Position numbers and translations under genes: made by a program. From assembly GCA_949775045.1 (NCBI GenBank), contig OX459096.1, forward strand, positions 34,390,371-34,454,370: a stretch of 64,000 bases of DNA. Direction: 5' to 3'. A model generated the notes under the pieces. The model had not been told where the DNA came from. It saw only the letters and a program-made list of their open reading frames with translations, and did not search any database. Positions 48,325 through 57,850 of the stretch are shown piece by piece (the first letter of the stretch is position 1; each line of letters opens with the position of its first letter). This DNA comes from Metridium senile (lineage: Eukaryota > Cnidaria > Anthozoa > Actiniaria > Metridiidae).

Positions 48325-49507
48325 AAGGTGTAATAGTCAAATTGACAAAAAAAGAAAACACAAATAATAAAAAATAGTTAATCTTTATTTCATTGGTTTA
48401 ATGTCGTAACTCTAAAAAAAATATGATTACATTATATCTTTAAAAAAAATCACTGTTAGAACCTCCTAGTTAAAAATGAAAAGTGAATATCATAAATTGA
48501 AATTTTAAGAGCTTGTATAATGTAAATAAAGTGGACTTTTGTAAGTAAGTAAGCAGGCTAATGTGACTGATTGATTAATCATCATCAGTTTTTCCTATTT
48601 CCAAATAGACTAGCACAACTATTATCACCAACACAATTAGATAATTTATTCATATTTTCCCTACATCTTGTCAATCAACTGCTCTAGATTAAATGTCAAC
48701 ATTTCTCACTGTGAATCCCAAGACAAGAATTATGTCAATCTTCAGATGAATTTTGAGGTGGAAATAGCTAGAATTAAGTCCATCCAGCAGCTAGCAAAAG
48801 AATGTGGATAAATTATCTGCGGTCCACTTTTGGGCTTTGCGCTGTAAAATTAAATATCTGGGTGGGGCAAGATGTCAGGCATGTACATATATCTCAGTAG
48901 AAAGTTTTATTAAAGAGAGACTCATAATAAAAAGGGTCAACCATTCAGGCAATCAATTGTAAATGTTTTCGAATTTCCGTAAAATCCCAGTGGATTTCGC
49001 AACTGGTCTCACAGCAATAAATGACTCAAGTAGCACCGTTGAATGTTGTGTATTTAATAAACATGAGGAAACAAAATAGAACTCTAAGCTTGTACAGCAG
49101 CAATTCTTATAATAAAATAACTACAATGTAAATCACTCACGCCGCTTGGGCTATAAACATTTAATGACGAAAAGTAAGGTATGTATTCATATTTATGTAT
49201 TCTTATTTTGTAGTGTAAGTGCCGAGAACAAACCAAGAGAATAGAGATACAATAGGGACGAAAAACGTGACGGACAAGTTGTAATTTACAAGTGTAAATG
49301 TGCAGATTATTGTCTTTTATCATTCTTTAACTATGTTTACATTGAAAAAGCTATAAGTTCAGTTCATCTATAACCTAGTGATGAATTATTTATGAACAAG
49401 ACAGCTACTGATGGTATAAAATCATTAAAGAATTGATTTAAACAATACCAGTCAAAGACTTGAAGACGGCCGTTGTTTTGGCCTTCCACTTCGTCGCCAC
49501 TGTCATC

Positions 49508-49677
49508 CTAGGAATTATCTTGAGTTCCGCGTCCTGGAGGCTCAAACCGCCACGGTTCAATTCCAGGAGTAACCTCTACTACATCATAGTCATTATCAGA
49601 AGAGTCAATTGACGATTCATTGGAAGAACTTGAAGAACTCACGGAATTTGAAGTCGACTCGCACACAAATCAGCCAT
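49508..49677 (-). pseudogene. Second ORF of the Kolobok-like element, acidic Ser-rich with PWRFEP
   Basis: A Met at 49677 begins a short frame. One base out of phase with it, an open frame runs to the TAG at 49508 and encodes a Ser/Asp-rich stretch, then VVEVTPGIEPWRFEPP. The I-x-P-W/Y-x-F-E-P motif resembles the N-terminus of P2X7-C-terminus-like proteins that are common in invertebrate genomes. The rest of that domain is missing, so this is a remnant. Confidence 0.45.
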
Positions 49678-49701
49678 GTTTGTTTTCTATCAACACACGT
49701 G

Positions 49702-49709
49702 TGACGTCA
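49702..49709. promoter_or_regulatory. CRE-like site TGACGTCA, right end of the Kolobok-like element
   Basis: Mirror of the site at 46639-46646, next to ACACACGTG and CACGTG-like sequence. It probably drives the minus-strand frame at 49677. Confidence 0.6.
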
Positions 49710-49888
49710 TTTGATCACGTGATCGAAATCGAAGCGTTTTTCGAAGAACTTGCTCGGAAGGGTGCTTATGATGCTGAAAAACCCCTAAAAAACTTCTTAA
49801 TCGGATTTTTTTTATAAAATATGTTTTAAGTATGCAATACTAAAGGTTTTACCAAAAAGTTGTGTTTTTGACGGGACGGGACCTTTAA

Positions 49889-50361
49889 CCAGGTTTCAGT
49901 GATGGTTAATATGTCAATTCGTTTAGATATGACTAATTCACATATTGAGGCAGCTTTCTTATTTAAGGAGTGGGCATTCCATACCGCAAGTCGAAGACGA
50001 GATTGTAGATCGGAAAGTGGTTGTTGTTTACTCAGAGGAATTAGATTATTCAGGTTGCGAGAGTTAGTTTTTACGTTGTTGGTTGAGCGTGACTGAATTT
50101 GAACTGGAATAGTATGGAGGTGTTGGCCATTGTTGTCAGCTTCATTAAGATTCAAAAAAGGAACAAGATCAAAATGGCTAGTGGAGAATAAATTAGCATT
50201 TGACTTCGACTTGGAATTTAGTGATGTTGAAGACTCCTTTGTTGAAGAATTACGATGTAAGCGTTTATAATCATCAAAACTGATGCCAGGATCAGGGCCA
50301 GGATGTTTTTCGATATCCAGTGATATTGTTATATCTGGTTTAAACGGTAGAATAAGACATA
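49889..50361 (-). CDS. LINE ORF2, N-terminal part with 2A-like motif and start of endonuclease
   Basis: Open from the 5' edge of the element. Residues ITISLDIEKHPGP (motif core DIEKHPGP at 50294-50317) match the 2A ribosome-skipping signature D-V/I-E-x-N-P-G-P except for His in place of Asn. A Ser-rich linker follows, then the start of the APE endonuclease (LAVWNAHSLNKK, ITETW). The frame is cut at the TTAA insertion site at 49885-49888 by the Kolobok-like element. Confidence 0.85.
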
Positions 50362-50480
50362 GTACTTATTGGCCAGATACAATACTCCAAGAGCGTTATC
50401 TAATGTAAGCATTACTTTATCTGTGTATAGGAATCGTAGTAGCTCTACAAATGAGTCGATGTCGGTGTCTGTTATTTAAT

Positions 50481-50591
50481 AGATAATCACTGAGGCACTC
50501 AGCATTCGTGGGTATATTGCAGGCAGCTGAGGGCGCAGCCCGAAGCTGCCTGCAATATACCCACGAATGCTGCGTGCCTCAGTGATTATCT
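50481..50591. mobile_element. 111-bp hairpin
   Basis: Arms AGATAATCACTGAGGCAC through GGTATATTGCAGGCAGCT mirrored after a GGGCGC loop. It sits 13 bp upstream of the acceptor of BTB exon 2. Confidence 0.88.
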
Positions 50592-50594
50592 AGT

Positions 50595-51267
50595 ATAATT
50601 ACTATTCAATACCCTGCCCCATTATTCTATCTCTTGCACAGTAATCGGCGGTTTCTTGTGTTTTTGAATATAATAACAATAGGCTTACCAAACTTTAATT
50701 AGTTATCAGCCAATGAAAATGTATTTACCATTCAGTAGCCTGCCCCATTATTGTTCTCTTTGTTGCATAATAATCGGCGGTTTCTTGTCTCTTTGAATAT
50801 AATAACAATAGGCTTACCAAACTCTAATTAGTAATAATTTCATTCAATTGATGACATTAAGAATTGTTTTTGTTGCAAGTTTTCCAACGGTTGCCTCAGT
50901 AGTATAATGGCTTAAGGCGCGGATACAGCAAAGCAGAAGATCTCGGTTCGAATCCTGGCGTTAGTACTCAAAGACTTTTTTCGCCAAAAATCGCTTTCTA
51001 GTAAATTAATTCTAAGTCTGATCTTTACTAGAATGAACATTATTTGTTATACACACTAAATAGAACATACTGCAATATTTCTAATAATGCAGAGTGCGGA
51101 CTGCATTATTTCTAATAATGCAGAGTGCGGACTGCAATATTTCTAATAATGCTGAGTGGGGACTGCAACATAACTAGATGTCTTTGCTTTCAGATGCGGG
51201 TACCCTGCAATCGGTGAATTAGTGCAGAGAGAGAACAATGGGGTAGGGTGGTGAATAGTAATTATTA
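50595..51267. mobile_element. Foldback element between BTB exons 1 and 2
   Basis: Imperfect inverted ends (TAATTACTATTCAATACCC and GGGTAGGGTGGTGAATAGT), with a tandem direct duplication of about 115 bp at its left (50603-50716 and 50727-50834) and three copies of a CTGCAATATTTCTAATAATG unit at 51070-51170. A tRNA-like segment lies inside. Confidence 0.7.
50895..50965 (+). other. tRNA-like pol III boxes
   Basis: A box-like TAGTATAATGG (50900-50910) and perfect B box GGTTCGAATCC (50945-50955), 34 bp apart. The T stem and acceptor stem do not pair well, so it is a tRNA pseudogene or SINE head, not a functional tRNA. Confidence 0.45.
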
Positions 51268-51496
51268 CTATATCCTCGTTTGTTTCGGCGAGTCGACCGT
51301 AGAACATCGCAAGGAAGACAGGGCTACTAATGGCTAAAACATACTTATGAGCTGGAATACGCTCTTTACCAGGAGACCAGGGCCCACCATGAAGTGCACA
51401 TCACTAAGTAATTCATTGTTAAACATGAGCTCGTTTCGTTCACGAACTGTGGTAGCTTTTAGTTGCCATTTATCAGAACTCATATCTGGCCCTCCC

Positions 51497-51508
51497 GCCG
51501 CCATCTTT
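51497..51508 (-). promoter_or_regulatory. TISU/YY1-like initiator at the BTB gene start
   Basis: The minus strand reads AAAGATGGCGGC around the start Met at 51504, 11 of 12 matches to the TISU element (SAAGATGGCGGC), which combines transcription and translation initiation in short-5'UTR genes. Confidence 0.5.
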
Positions 51509-51635
51509 GTTGTTGACTTCTGTGAATGAATAACTAGCGAACAGAACCATGGGATAGCATACAGGTAGCCCAACGAAAATACACAAACTAATATAAACAA
51601 TGAATAACAATTTGAAAAGAATACTATGAAAATCA

Positions 51636-51797
51636 CTAGAGTGGTTAAATGTCAGTTGAAAATGTGGCCTTGGGTGTGTGTGTTTTTTTTTTTTTTTGTA
51701 CCACATGACCAATTTTGAGCAAAATCATTGGCCAGAAGCGATCACATGGTACAAAAACGAGACAGAATTTTAAACAAGGATTTTACCACTCTGGTGA
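51636..51797. mobile_element. Small inverted-repeat element
   Basis: CTAGAGTGGTTAAA and TTTTACCACTCTGG ends, with an inner GTACCACATGACC pair around 51700-51755. Imperfect. Upstream of the BTB start. Confidence 0.5.
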
Positions 51798-51923
51798 TTT
51801 CGATAGTATAATATAATGCTAATAAAAACAGACAACGAAAAGTGAAAAAATAGAAAATAGCAAGAGAAAAAATAGAAATTGAAAAAATAATAATAAAAGG
51901 AAAACTTTTTAAATATATATATA

Positions 51924-52210
51924 CCTATTTCAAAAATCGTTGTCGCAAACAAAGCCACAGTCTACACTCTGAAGCCTGCAAGGGATGTCGGTATTTCTTC
52001 TCTTGTTATCGATTTATTCATATCCTATTTTGGTTGTACGTGTTTGTTTTATATGACCATAACAAGTTGTTGTTGTGTTAGATATAAATACAAATATTTA
52101 TTAAAAAAACGTGCAATGAATCACAAATTAAAGTCCATGTAACCGACATCCTTTGCAGGCTTTAGAGTGTGGACTGTAGCTTCGGCTCCGACAACGATTT
52201 TTGAAATAGG
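51924..52210. mobile_element. 287-bp foldback element
   Basis: Arms CCTATTTCAAAAATCGTTG and on through CACTCTGAAGCCTGCAA, about 75 bp each, mirrored at 52139-52210. AT-rich centre. No coding. Confidence 0.85.
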
Positions 52211-52224
52211 GGTATATAAAAGAC

Positions 52225-52320
52225 AACGGACCATGTCTCCAGACAACTGAGCTGAAAAAACGCATGGCAGCTCAGCTTTACGGTATGGCTGAGGATTTCG
52301 ACAACAACCCCGCAATTTGC
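52225..52320 (-). repeat. Dispersed 95-bp repeat, copy 2
   Basis: Reverse-complement relative of 12243-12337. The most conserved block is GCGGGGTTGTTGTCGAAA. Family unknown. Confidence 0.6.
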
Positions 52321-52712
52321 ACTTGTAGTCCAGCTGCTAACGTCCAAAAATATATCAAATTGTTCGTTTTGTGATAAAAGCATGAAACTTGGCCAGATTA
52401 CTAACTACACCAAGGCGATCATTATGTGATATGGGGCCATTCGAAATAGGTGCTCGAAACCGAGTACTGCGCATGCCCTAAAATAGGTGTGCATGGAAAC
52501 GAGGCGGCTTTACCAAAATATACTGAATTTTTTTTAGATTGTTAATCTTCATCTACATTGAAGTATCTTAACTGAAATGTGTCAATTTGAGCTCAATATA
52601 TTTACTGCGACATCAAATAAAAAAAACATATTTTAGATTTTAGACACTTATTTGTTCGTTTTTCCGAATAAAATAATAATTTTCTCATTTGTTTGTTTCT
52701 CCGGAAAAAAAA

Positions 52713-52811
52713 TAGCCTGATTTTCAGAGCGGGCCTGGGTCCTACGCTATCGCTTTTTCCCCAAACTCCGATAGCGTAGGACCCAGGCCCGCCGCTCTGA
52801 AAATCAGGCTA
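52713..52811. mobile_element. 99-bp hairpin MITE, 9-bp target duplication
   Basis: Arms TAGCCTGATTTTCAGAGCG, then GGGCCTGGGTCCTACGCTAT, mirrored. Flanked by GAAAAAAAA at 52704-52712 and 52812-52820. Same TAGCCT terminus and duplication length as 9692-9839. Confidence 0.9.
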
Positions 52812-52820
52812 GAAAAAAAA

Positions 52821-53544
52821 AGGTTGGTGAAAAAATTGTCTTCCTAGTCTGGGATGTATTCAGTACCAGTCGTCAAAAGTAAGAGTATAAATCTAGCAGA
52901 AATTCAGAGCTACAACACAAAAATAACAACATGTTTCAGTCTATTTACGATTTGTGTCCTTTTTTGGCGGAAACGACAAGAATATTTTTCGTAGTAAGCA
53001 CATGCGCTTCTAAAGCGCATTTAATTTTTTTTTGTCAACGAGCCATAATTTGTAATTATTGCAAACAAACGAACTTGAAACTTGATGTGGCGAGGAAACT
53101 AGTGAGAAAAAAAAGTAGGAACCTGAATTGAATTATTTATCGTGAGACAGTAAGTCAAAGTATAGGGTTAATACTGTTTGCTGGCTTTAAAGCTGTGTTT
53201 GGTATCTTCTAAAGAAGTTCAAAAAGATAGGACAGAAAAACAGGTAGTTTGTTTTCCGTTTATTGACTTGTTATAAACCTAACAGAACCTTAGATAGAGA
53301 GTATTAGCTAGCGACCTCTTTTTAAAAGAACCATTCAACCATACGAAACAAATAATAAACTCATCAATAAATGATGAAATGAATCTGCAGTGTCTCACAG
53401 ATTTATGTAATATATTCCTACAACTTATATCAATAACAGATTGCAGTGTGATAGTGGTATATCAATATACTAAAGTACATTTCATAAATACCACTATATA
53501 GTTGTTTACGACGATCATACGTATTGATTATGGAATCTAGACAT
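52821..53544. other. Intergenic, nothing recognised
   Basis: A 66-codon frame at 52931-53131 shows no family features. No repeat is obvious. Confidence 0.4.
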
Positions 53545-53915
53545 AGAGCGAAAACACGAGAACCATGAAATAAAAACAAAATAGTTACTAACTAATAGTT
53601 TTTATTTAGTAACTATTTAGTCAGTATCACTCAACCAGAAACATCAAATACAAAAGGAAACAATACCTCATTACAACTTAACTTGTCTTTTATAGTAACT
53701 AATAGAGTACAAACACTAAAGGCGTGCAACATAAATACCACTAAATACTGCTAAATTATGCAAATTATTTTGTTCTCTATTGTTTAATCAACACTATTTA
53801 GTGGTAAATAGTACAAAGTATTGCACACTTTTAGTGTTTGTACTCTAGTCGCTAAATAAGAACTATTACACACTAAAAAATTGATTTTGTTTCATGGTTC
53901 TAGAGTTTTCGCTCT
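53545..53915. mobile_element. AT-rich nested foldback
   Basis: Outer arms AGAGCGAAAAC..GAGAACCATGAAA and complement; a second palindrome inside at about 53697-53850 (AGAGTACAAACACTAAA and complement) with TAGTAAC/TTTAGTGG motifs. Similar in texture to 39893-40225. Confidence 0.8.
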
Positions 53916-54114
53916 AATAAGTTTATACTGATGAATAATTGACTTGAAGCAATGAGGTGGAACGCACATTTAATGCATTAGTTTTTACTCTATGTAAAAG
54001 AATATAGTACTCAGTTTTGAATTGTTTGAATCTTGGACAACTCTTTATCAGGAAGCCCATAGAGCATGCTATTACACTGGTCAAGTTTTGACGTTATTAA
54101 AGCGTGGACAAGTT

Positions 54115-54785
54115 TACCATTTGACAAACATATATAAAAAAAAATAAAAAAAAACTTGTTAAAAAGGCTAGAGCAGTCTTTATATATCTATACATATATT
54201 CTAACAACTACTCCATTGGATCGTCTTCACTACTGATTTCACTTTCATTATCTTCTAAATATTGGGAAACGAAATCATTCAAAAGAAATTTTCTTTGATG
54301 GATAGCAAGTTTTGTGGCTTCAAGCCACTCATAATCTCCAGTGTCCAACAAATCTATACTGGTATTCATGAGTCTTTTTTCAGTGCATGAATCCATTCCA
54401 TTTTTTCAGCTAATATATTTCTCAATTCTTTTCTTCTCATTAGCAGTATGTCTCGCATCTGCTTCTGTTGGACCATGAGATACAAGTTTCTCAACCAGTT
54501 CTCTTCTTTCTTCCTCATGTCGTTCAACAACTTCATTTACAAGAACTTGCCAGCACCACGACAGCTCATCGGTTTCGGTGTCAGAACTATACTCACTTTC
54601 AACACTGGAATCATCGTTATCAGAATCGTCATCTTCTGTGGATTCAATATTTAGAAGATAATGAAAGTGAAATCAGTAGTGAAGACGATCCAATGGAGTA
54701 GTTGTTAGAATATATGTATAGATATATAAAGACTGCTCTAGCCTTTTTAACAAGTTTTTTTTTTATATATGTTTGTCAAATGGTA
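54115..54785. mobile_element. Foldback element carrying a gene fragment
   Basis: Arms of about 150 bp starting TACCATTTGACAAACATATA, each ending inside coding-like sequence (LEDNESEISSEDDPME), so that this acidic tail is encoded on both strands, at 54208 (-) and up to 54701 (+). Confidence 0.8.
54208..54655 (-). pseudogene. Fragment of an unknown acidic/coiled-coil protein, frameshifted
   Basis: On the minus strand an open stretch from about 54651 encodes an Asp/Ser-rich run, then ELSWCWQVLVNEVVERHEEE and RRELVEKLVSHGPTEADARH, to a stop at 54406. In shifted frames MEWIHALKKDS and then DTGDYEWLEATKLAIHQRKF to SSEDDPME follow. At least two frameshifts. Family not recognised. Confidence 0.5.
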
Positions 54786-54900
54786 AAATCTGGTGTATCC
54801 AGAATGTTGTTATTATAATTTCAATAAACGAAGTAAAATGAATAATTGGAGTGACAGAAATGTTTCTTTTATTAAACGTTTAACTTATTACAGCTAGCAG

Positions 54901-55960
54901 TAATCGGACTACAACCCTGCACATAGAATATATATATTTTATATTTTGTCGTGACATTCGGCTTAATAAACGTTGTTAGATCACTTGAATGTCTTACATA
55001 ATATCCAGTAATCGGATTACGTCCCTGGACAGAAATAGCTTGAAAACGAGCTTCCTACTAGACAGTAAAACGTAACTATGAACAGTTCATTGCATCAAAA
55101 TTCTGATTTATCAAATTAATTAAAAAAAAAAACAATCTTTTTTTTCTTTCTCCTCGATGAACATGCGTTAAAAGTTTAATTTTCAGTAGCATTCTTGTCG
55201 ACCATAGATAATTGTCTGTAATCGGATTAGGTTCCTGGACATGTAAACATTCGAGTCATAGGATGTAGAAAGTCGACATATCCAAGCTATTCCGTGTTAG
55301 ACACTTTCGATACCGTAGAGATGCAAATGTGAATCAGTAAGGTGTGATAAGCTTTGTTCTAAGAAACACTAGATAATTCTATAATGCACATTTGCATCTC
55401 TACAGTATCGAAAGCATCTAACACGGAATAACTCCATTATGTACAAAAATATTCTTACACAACTTTCAATAATCGGATTACCTACATGCCTGGACAGACA
55501 ATAACATCGGATTATGTTTCTCTGTCAAGACTACCCCCTCCGTATCTGATGAGGAGGGGTAGTCTTAGTTCATTGATTACATTCCATCTGACTGATGACA
55601 GACATTCTCCTTGCATACTAGATCTCTGACCACCCCTCCCCAAAAAGTAGAGGGGGAGGGGGGATGCGCTATATAGGCCCGGTAAAAAGTCCACATGCAA
55701 AGCTAAGTCACGCATCTTACATGAACTACGCTCTTTTATTATTACCAGGAGCCCATTATTTTTTATTACTTATGTTATTATCTGATTCTCCTCTTCCCTC
55801 TCAGATAATCGGATTCGCGTATCTCTTTTCTGTCAAGACCAACCCTCCATATCTGTTATTGAGGGTTGGTCTTATACATCGGATGCTTATGTTATTATCT
55901 GACCCTCCCCTCCCCTATTACTATCTGACCCTCCCCTCCCCTCTTAGATAATCGGATTAG
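54901..55960. repeat. Dispersed TAATCGGATTA / CCTGGACA motif cluster
   Basis: Exact TAATCGGATTA at 55009-55019, 55219-55229, 55470-55480 and 55949-55959, with near matches at 54901, 55505 and 55805. Three of them are followed within 15 bp by CCTGGACA. The 11-mer is a palindromic P3-type homeodomain dimer site, but with the attached CCTGGACA it may equally be the core of a decayed tandem repeat. Also present: (CCCTCCCCT) runs at 55790-55940. Confidence 0.6.
55288..55430. mobile_element. 143-bp hairpin element
   Basis: Arms TATTCCGTGTTAGA..TTTCGATAC and GTAGAGATGCAAATGTG, mirrored with a few mismatches. Each arm has an ATGCAAAT octamer. Confidence 0.85.
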
Positions 55961-56177
55961 GACTGTCCAACCTCTGGGGGTCAAAGTCCAATAGACCACC
56001 CCTCCCTAGCTGGCGCCATATCGGGGCGGTAAACTACTAATGTCGAACTTCAGAGTTTTAGTTATTTTAATACACAAATACAAAGTCGCTGATTTTTACT
56101 CCTAAGAGATACGACGATCATAACCCCAATACAATATCATTCGTAACCCTTTTAGCAAGTATTTTACCATTTTTCAG

Positions 56178-56273
56178 GTTGCTCAACTTCTGGTAGAAGC
56201 GTTGTCGAAGAAGAAAAACCTCGATGCATCTACATTATTCCACTTCCAGCCCAAGAAAGAACACAAAGTCTAG
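56178..56273 (+). pseudogene. Orphan copy of the terminal CPS exon
   Basis: Identical reading to 19485-19580: acceptor TTTTTCAG, 31 codons (VAQLLVEALSKKKNLDAS to KKEHKV) and stop. No other CPS exon lies between 51.6 and 56.2 kb, so this copy has no partner upstream in the window. It could only be used by very long-range splicing from the CPS gene. Confidence 0.85.
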
Positions 56274-56344
56274 ACATGATATGTGCCGTTAATTATCATT
56301 GTTATTATTTTACTTTTTATTGGTATTTAAAAGTTAAAGTATTT

Positions 56345-56690
56345 AGTTTGGTATGAATGCATTTTTGAATTTAAAATTCCAAGTATCTATTTTAGTATGA
56401 ATTTATTTTTGAATTTAAAATTCCAAGTATTTATTTCGCTATGAATCTTTTTTTTGAATTTAAAATTCCAAGTATTTATTTCGGTATGAATGTGTTTTTT
56501 TAATTTAAAATTCCAAGTATTTATTTCGCTATGAATCTTTTTTTTAATTTAAAATTCCAAGTATTTATTTTGGTATGAATGGGTTTTTTTAATTTAAAAT
56601 TCCAAGTATTTATTTCGGTATGAATGTATTTTTGAATTTAACTTTTGAAGTATTCAGTTCAATTTTAATGTAATTTTGAATATACTAATT
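56345..56690. repeat. About 45-bp minisatellite, second copy
   Basis: Counterpart of 19640-19930, with about seven units and two GGTATGAATG variants (GTG, GGG) not in copy 1. Confidence 0.9.
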
Positions 56691-57067
56691 GACGTATTCA
56701 TTTCGATATTAATGTATTTTTGGTATTATAAACTCTACGTATGTGATAATCACAAGAAGGACAACAGGGTAACATAGATTAAAACAACATTTGTAAATTG
56801 GTTGTTGACGGTTTGTTATGAATAAAGTGATACACTTTTCTACCACAAAAACAGTGTTACTTACTGATGTTTTAGACGTTAATCAAATAAGGTAAATATA
56901 AGCAGTAGAAATACTCCATTTGGTACAAAGTCACTGTATTAGTTTCTTCAAGTAACATTACTCAGAAAAACGATTGTAGGTTCTCCAGCGGGGAATTAAA
57001 CCCGCATCCTTCTGATTCATAATATTTTAATGTACTACACATTTGCAATATAGTAAATGTTAATATT

Positions 57068-57170
57068 TACCCTGCGAGCAGAGGTTCCTTTCTCTTACCT
57101 AGAACGACAAGAAAAGTAACTTTCCTCGTCGTTCCAGGTAAGAGAGAAAGAAATCTCTGCTCGCAGGGTA
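57068..57170. mobile_element. 103-bp hairpin MITE, second copy
   Basis: Counterpart of 20331-20433 with the same GTTAATATT duplication (57059-57067 and 57171-57179). Confidence 0.95.
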
Positions 57171-57850
57171 GTTAATATTATACTAGATTTACAAATAACA
57201 TTAAGGAATATACAATCTTTATAATGTATTAATCTTGATTTGTGCAGGTTTTCCAAAATGGATAGGTACAGGCTACCTGACATAACTTTCGTTAAACGAG
57301 TCAGAGAGTCCTAATATATATTTTGAGGCATTGTTTGGTCACTTGTGTTGAGTTGAGCTGAGTAGATAGGCATGCAAATTATAAATCATTTAAGAGAGAG
57401 CAGATAATCAAAAAAGATATCACATGATAACAATATACGCACGGCGCATGCGTAAGCAAAACACAAGACTAACTGAAGATTTTACGAAGGGTTTCGTGTT
57501 TTCGTGTGGTTATGTATTTAAAAGCGAATTTCTCTTGTATTATTTGACAAGGGAAAGAAAACAACTAATGTAATGTGTTACCAAACGCCGGTAAATCTCC
57601 AATGATTTTATTGTAAACACGACCGTCTTCCGAGCGTGCGCAGTGCGTTTTTCAACCGTGTCATGACACTACACACATGATTACTGAACTGGAGATATCT
57701 GGCTAGTTGTGAGCTACTGTTTTAAAACTTACAGTCTATACTAAATCAGTGTTTCTTTCAAAGTAAAGTTTCCGGTGTTAGCAGATGGCCCGTATGCAGA
57801 CTTTACAGGGGTAACTACGACATAGGCGGAGCAATAAAATGAAAATATCT

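Larger units (their letters stand above)
46458..49884. mobile_element. Kolobok-like DNA transposon with THAP domain, TTAA target
   Basis: Inverted ends AGGTCCCGTCCCG, flanked by TTAA at 46454-46457 and 49885-49888. TTAA duplication plus a THAP-domain protein is the Kolobok combination. No full transposase core is seen, so the copy is defective or non-autonomous. It carries two convergent open frames, one at each end, each just inside a TGACGTCA site, and two palindromes. Region 48325-49470 shows nothing recognisable. Confidence 0.8.
42211..50361 (-). mobile_element. APE-type LINE (CR1/L2 group), inserted in the BTB exon
   Basis: Target duplication GTACTTAT at 42203-42210 and 50362-50369. The 3' tail (low coordinates) is a short TTATTA repeat, as in CR1/L2-like elements, not poly-A. 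LINE pieces are 50361-49889, 46453-45496 and 44218-42211, separated by a Kolobok-like element and a foldback. The 5' end lies inside an open frame with no Met, so the copy is probably 5'-truncated. Confidence 0.93.
41240..51504 (-). pseudogene. BTB-BACK-PHR protein gene (BTBD1/2/3/6-like), disrupted
   Basis: Substrate-adaptor type of Cullin-3 ligases. First exon 51504 to about 51269: Met at 51504, then RERNELMFNNELLSDVHFMV of the BTB domain; IPAHKYVLAISSPVF follows only after a one-base frame change near 51380. Second exon, 50468 to 50362, encodes TDIDSFVELLRFLYTD to ALGVLYLANKY. A LINE (42211-50361) is inserted in this exon between an 8-bp duplication, and the exon resumes at 42210 with the next codons (ILPVLADKC) in frame. 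The rest, to the stop at 41240, is one exon: BACK domain, then PHR domain (DGIKFMTDKSICMRGIGVYG, ending SAGQIPEIIF). A foldback also sits at the junction of the first two exons. The domains are well kept, so loss of function is recent or the insertions are allelic. Confidence 0.9.

Noticed and set aside
46458..49884. piggyBac origin for the TTAA element
   Set aside because: TTAA also fits piggyBac, but the ends do not start CCC and the encoded protein has a THAP domain, which favours Kolobok.
50895..50965. Functional tRNA gene
   Set aside because: Both pol III boxes are present, but the acceptor and T stems do not pair.
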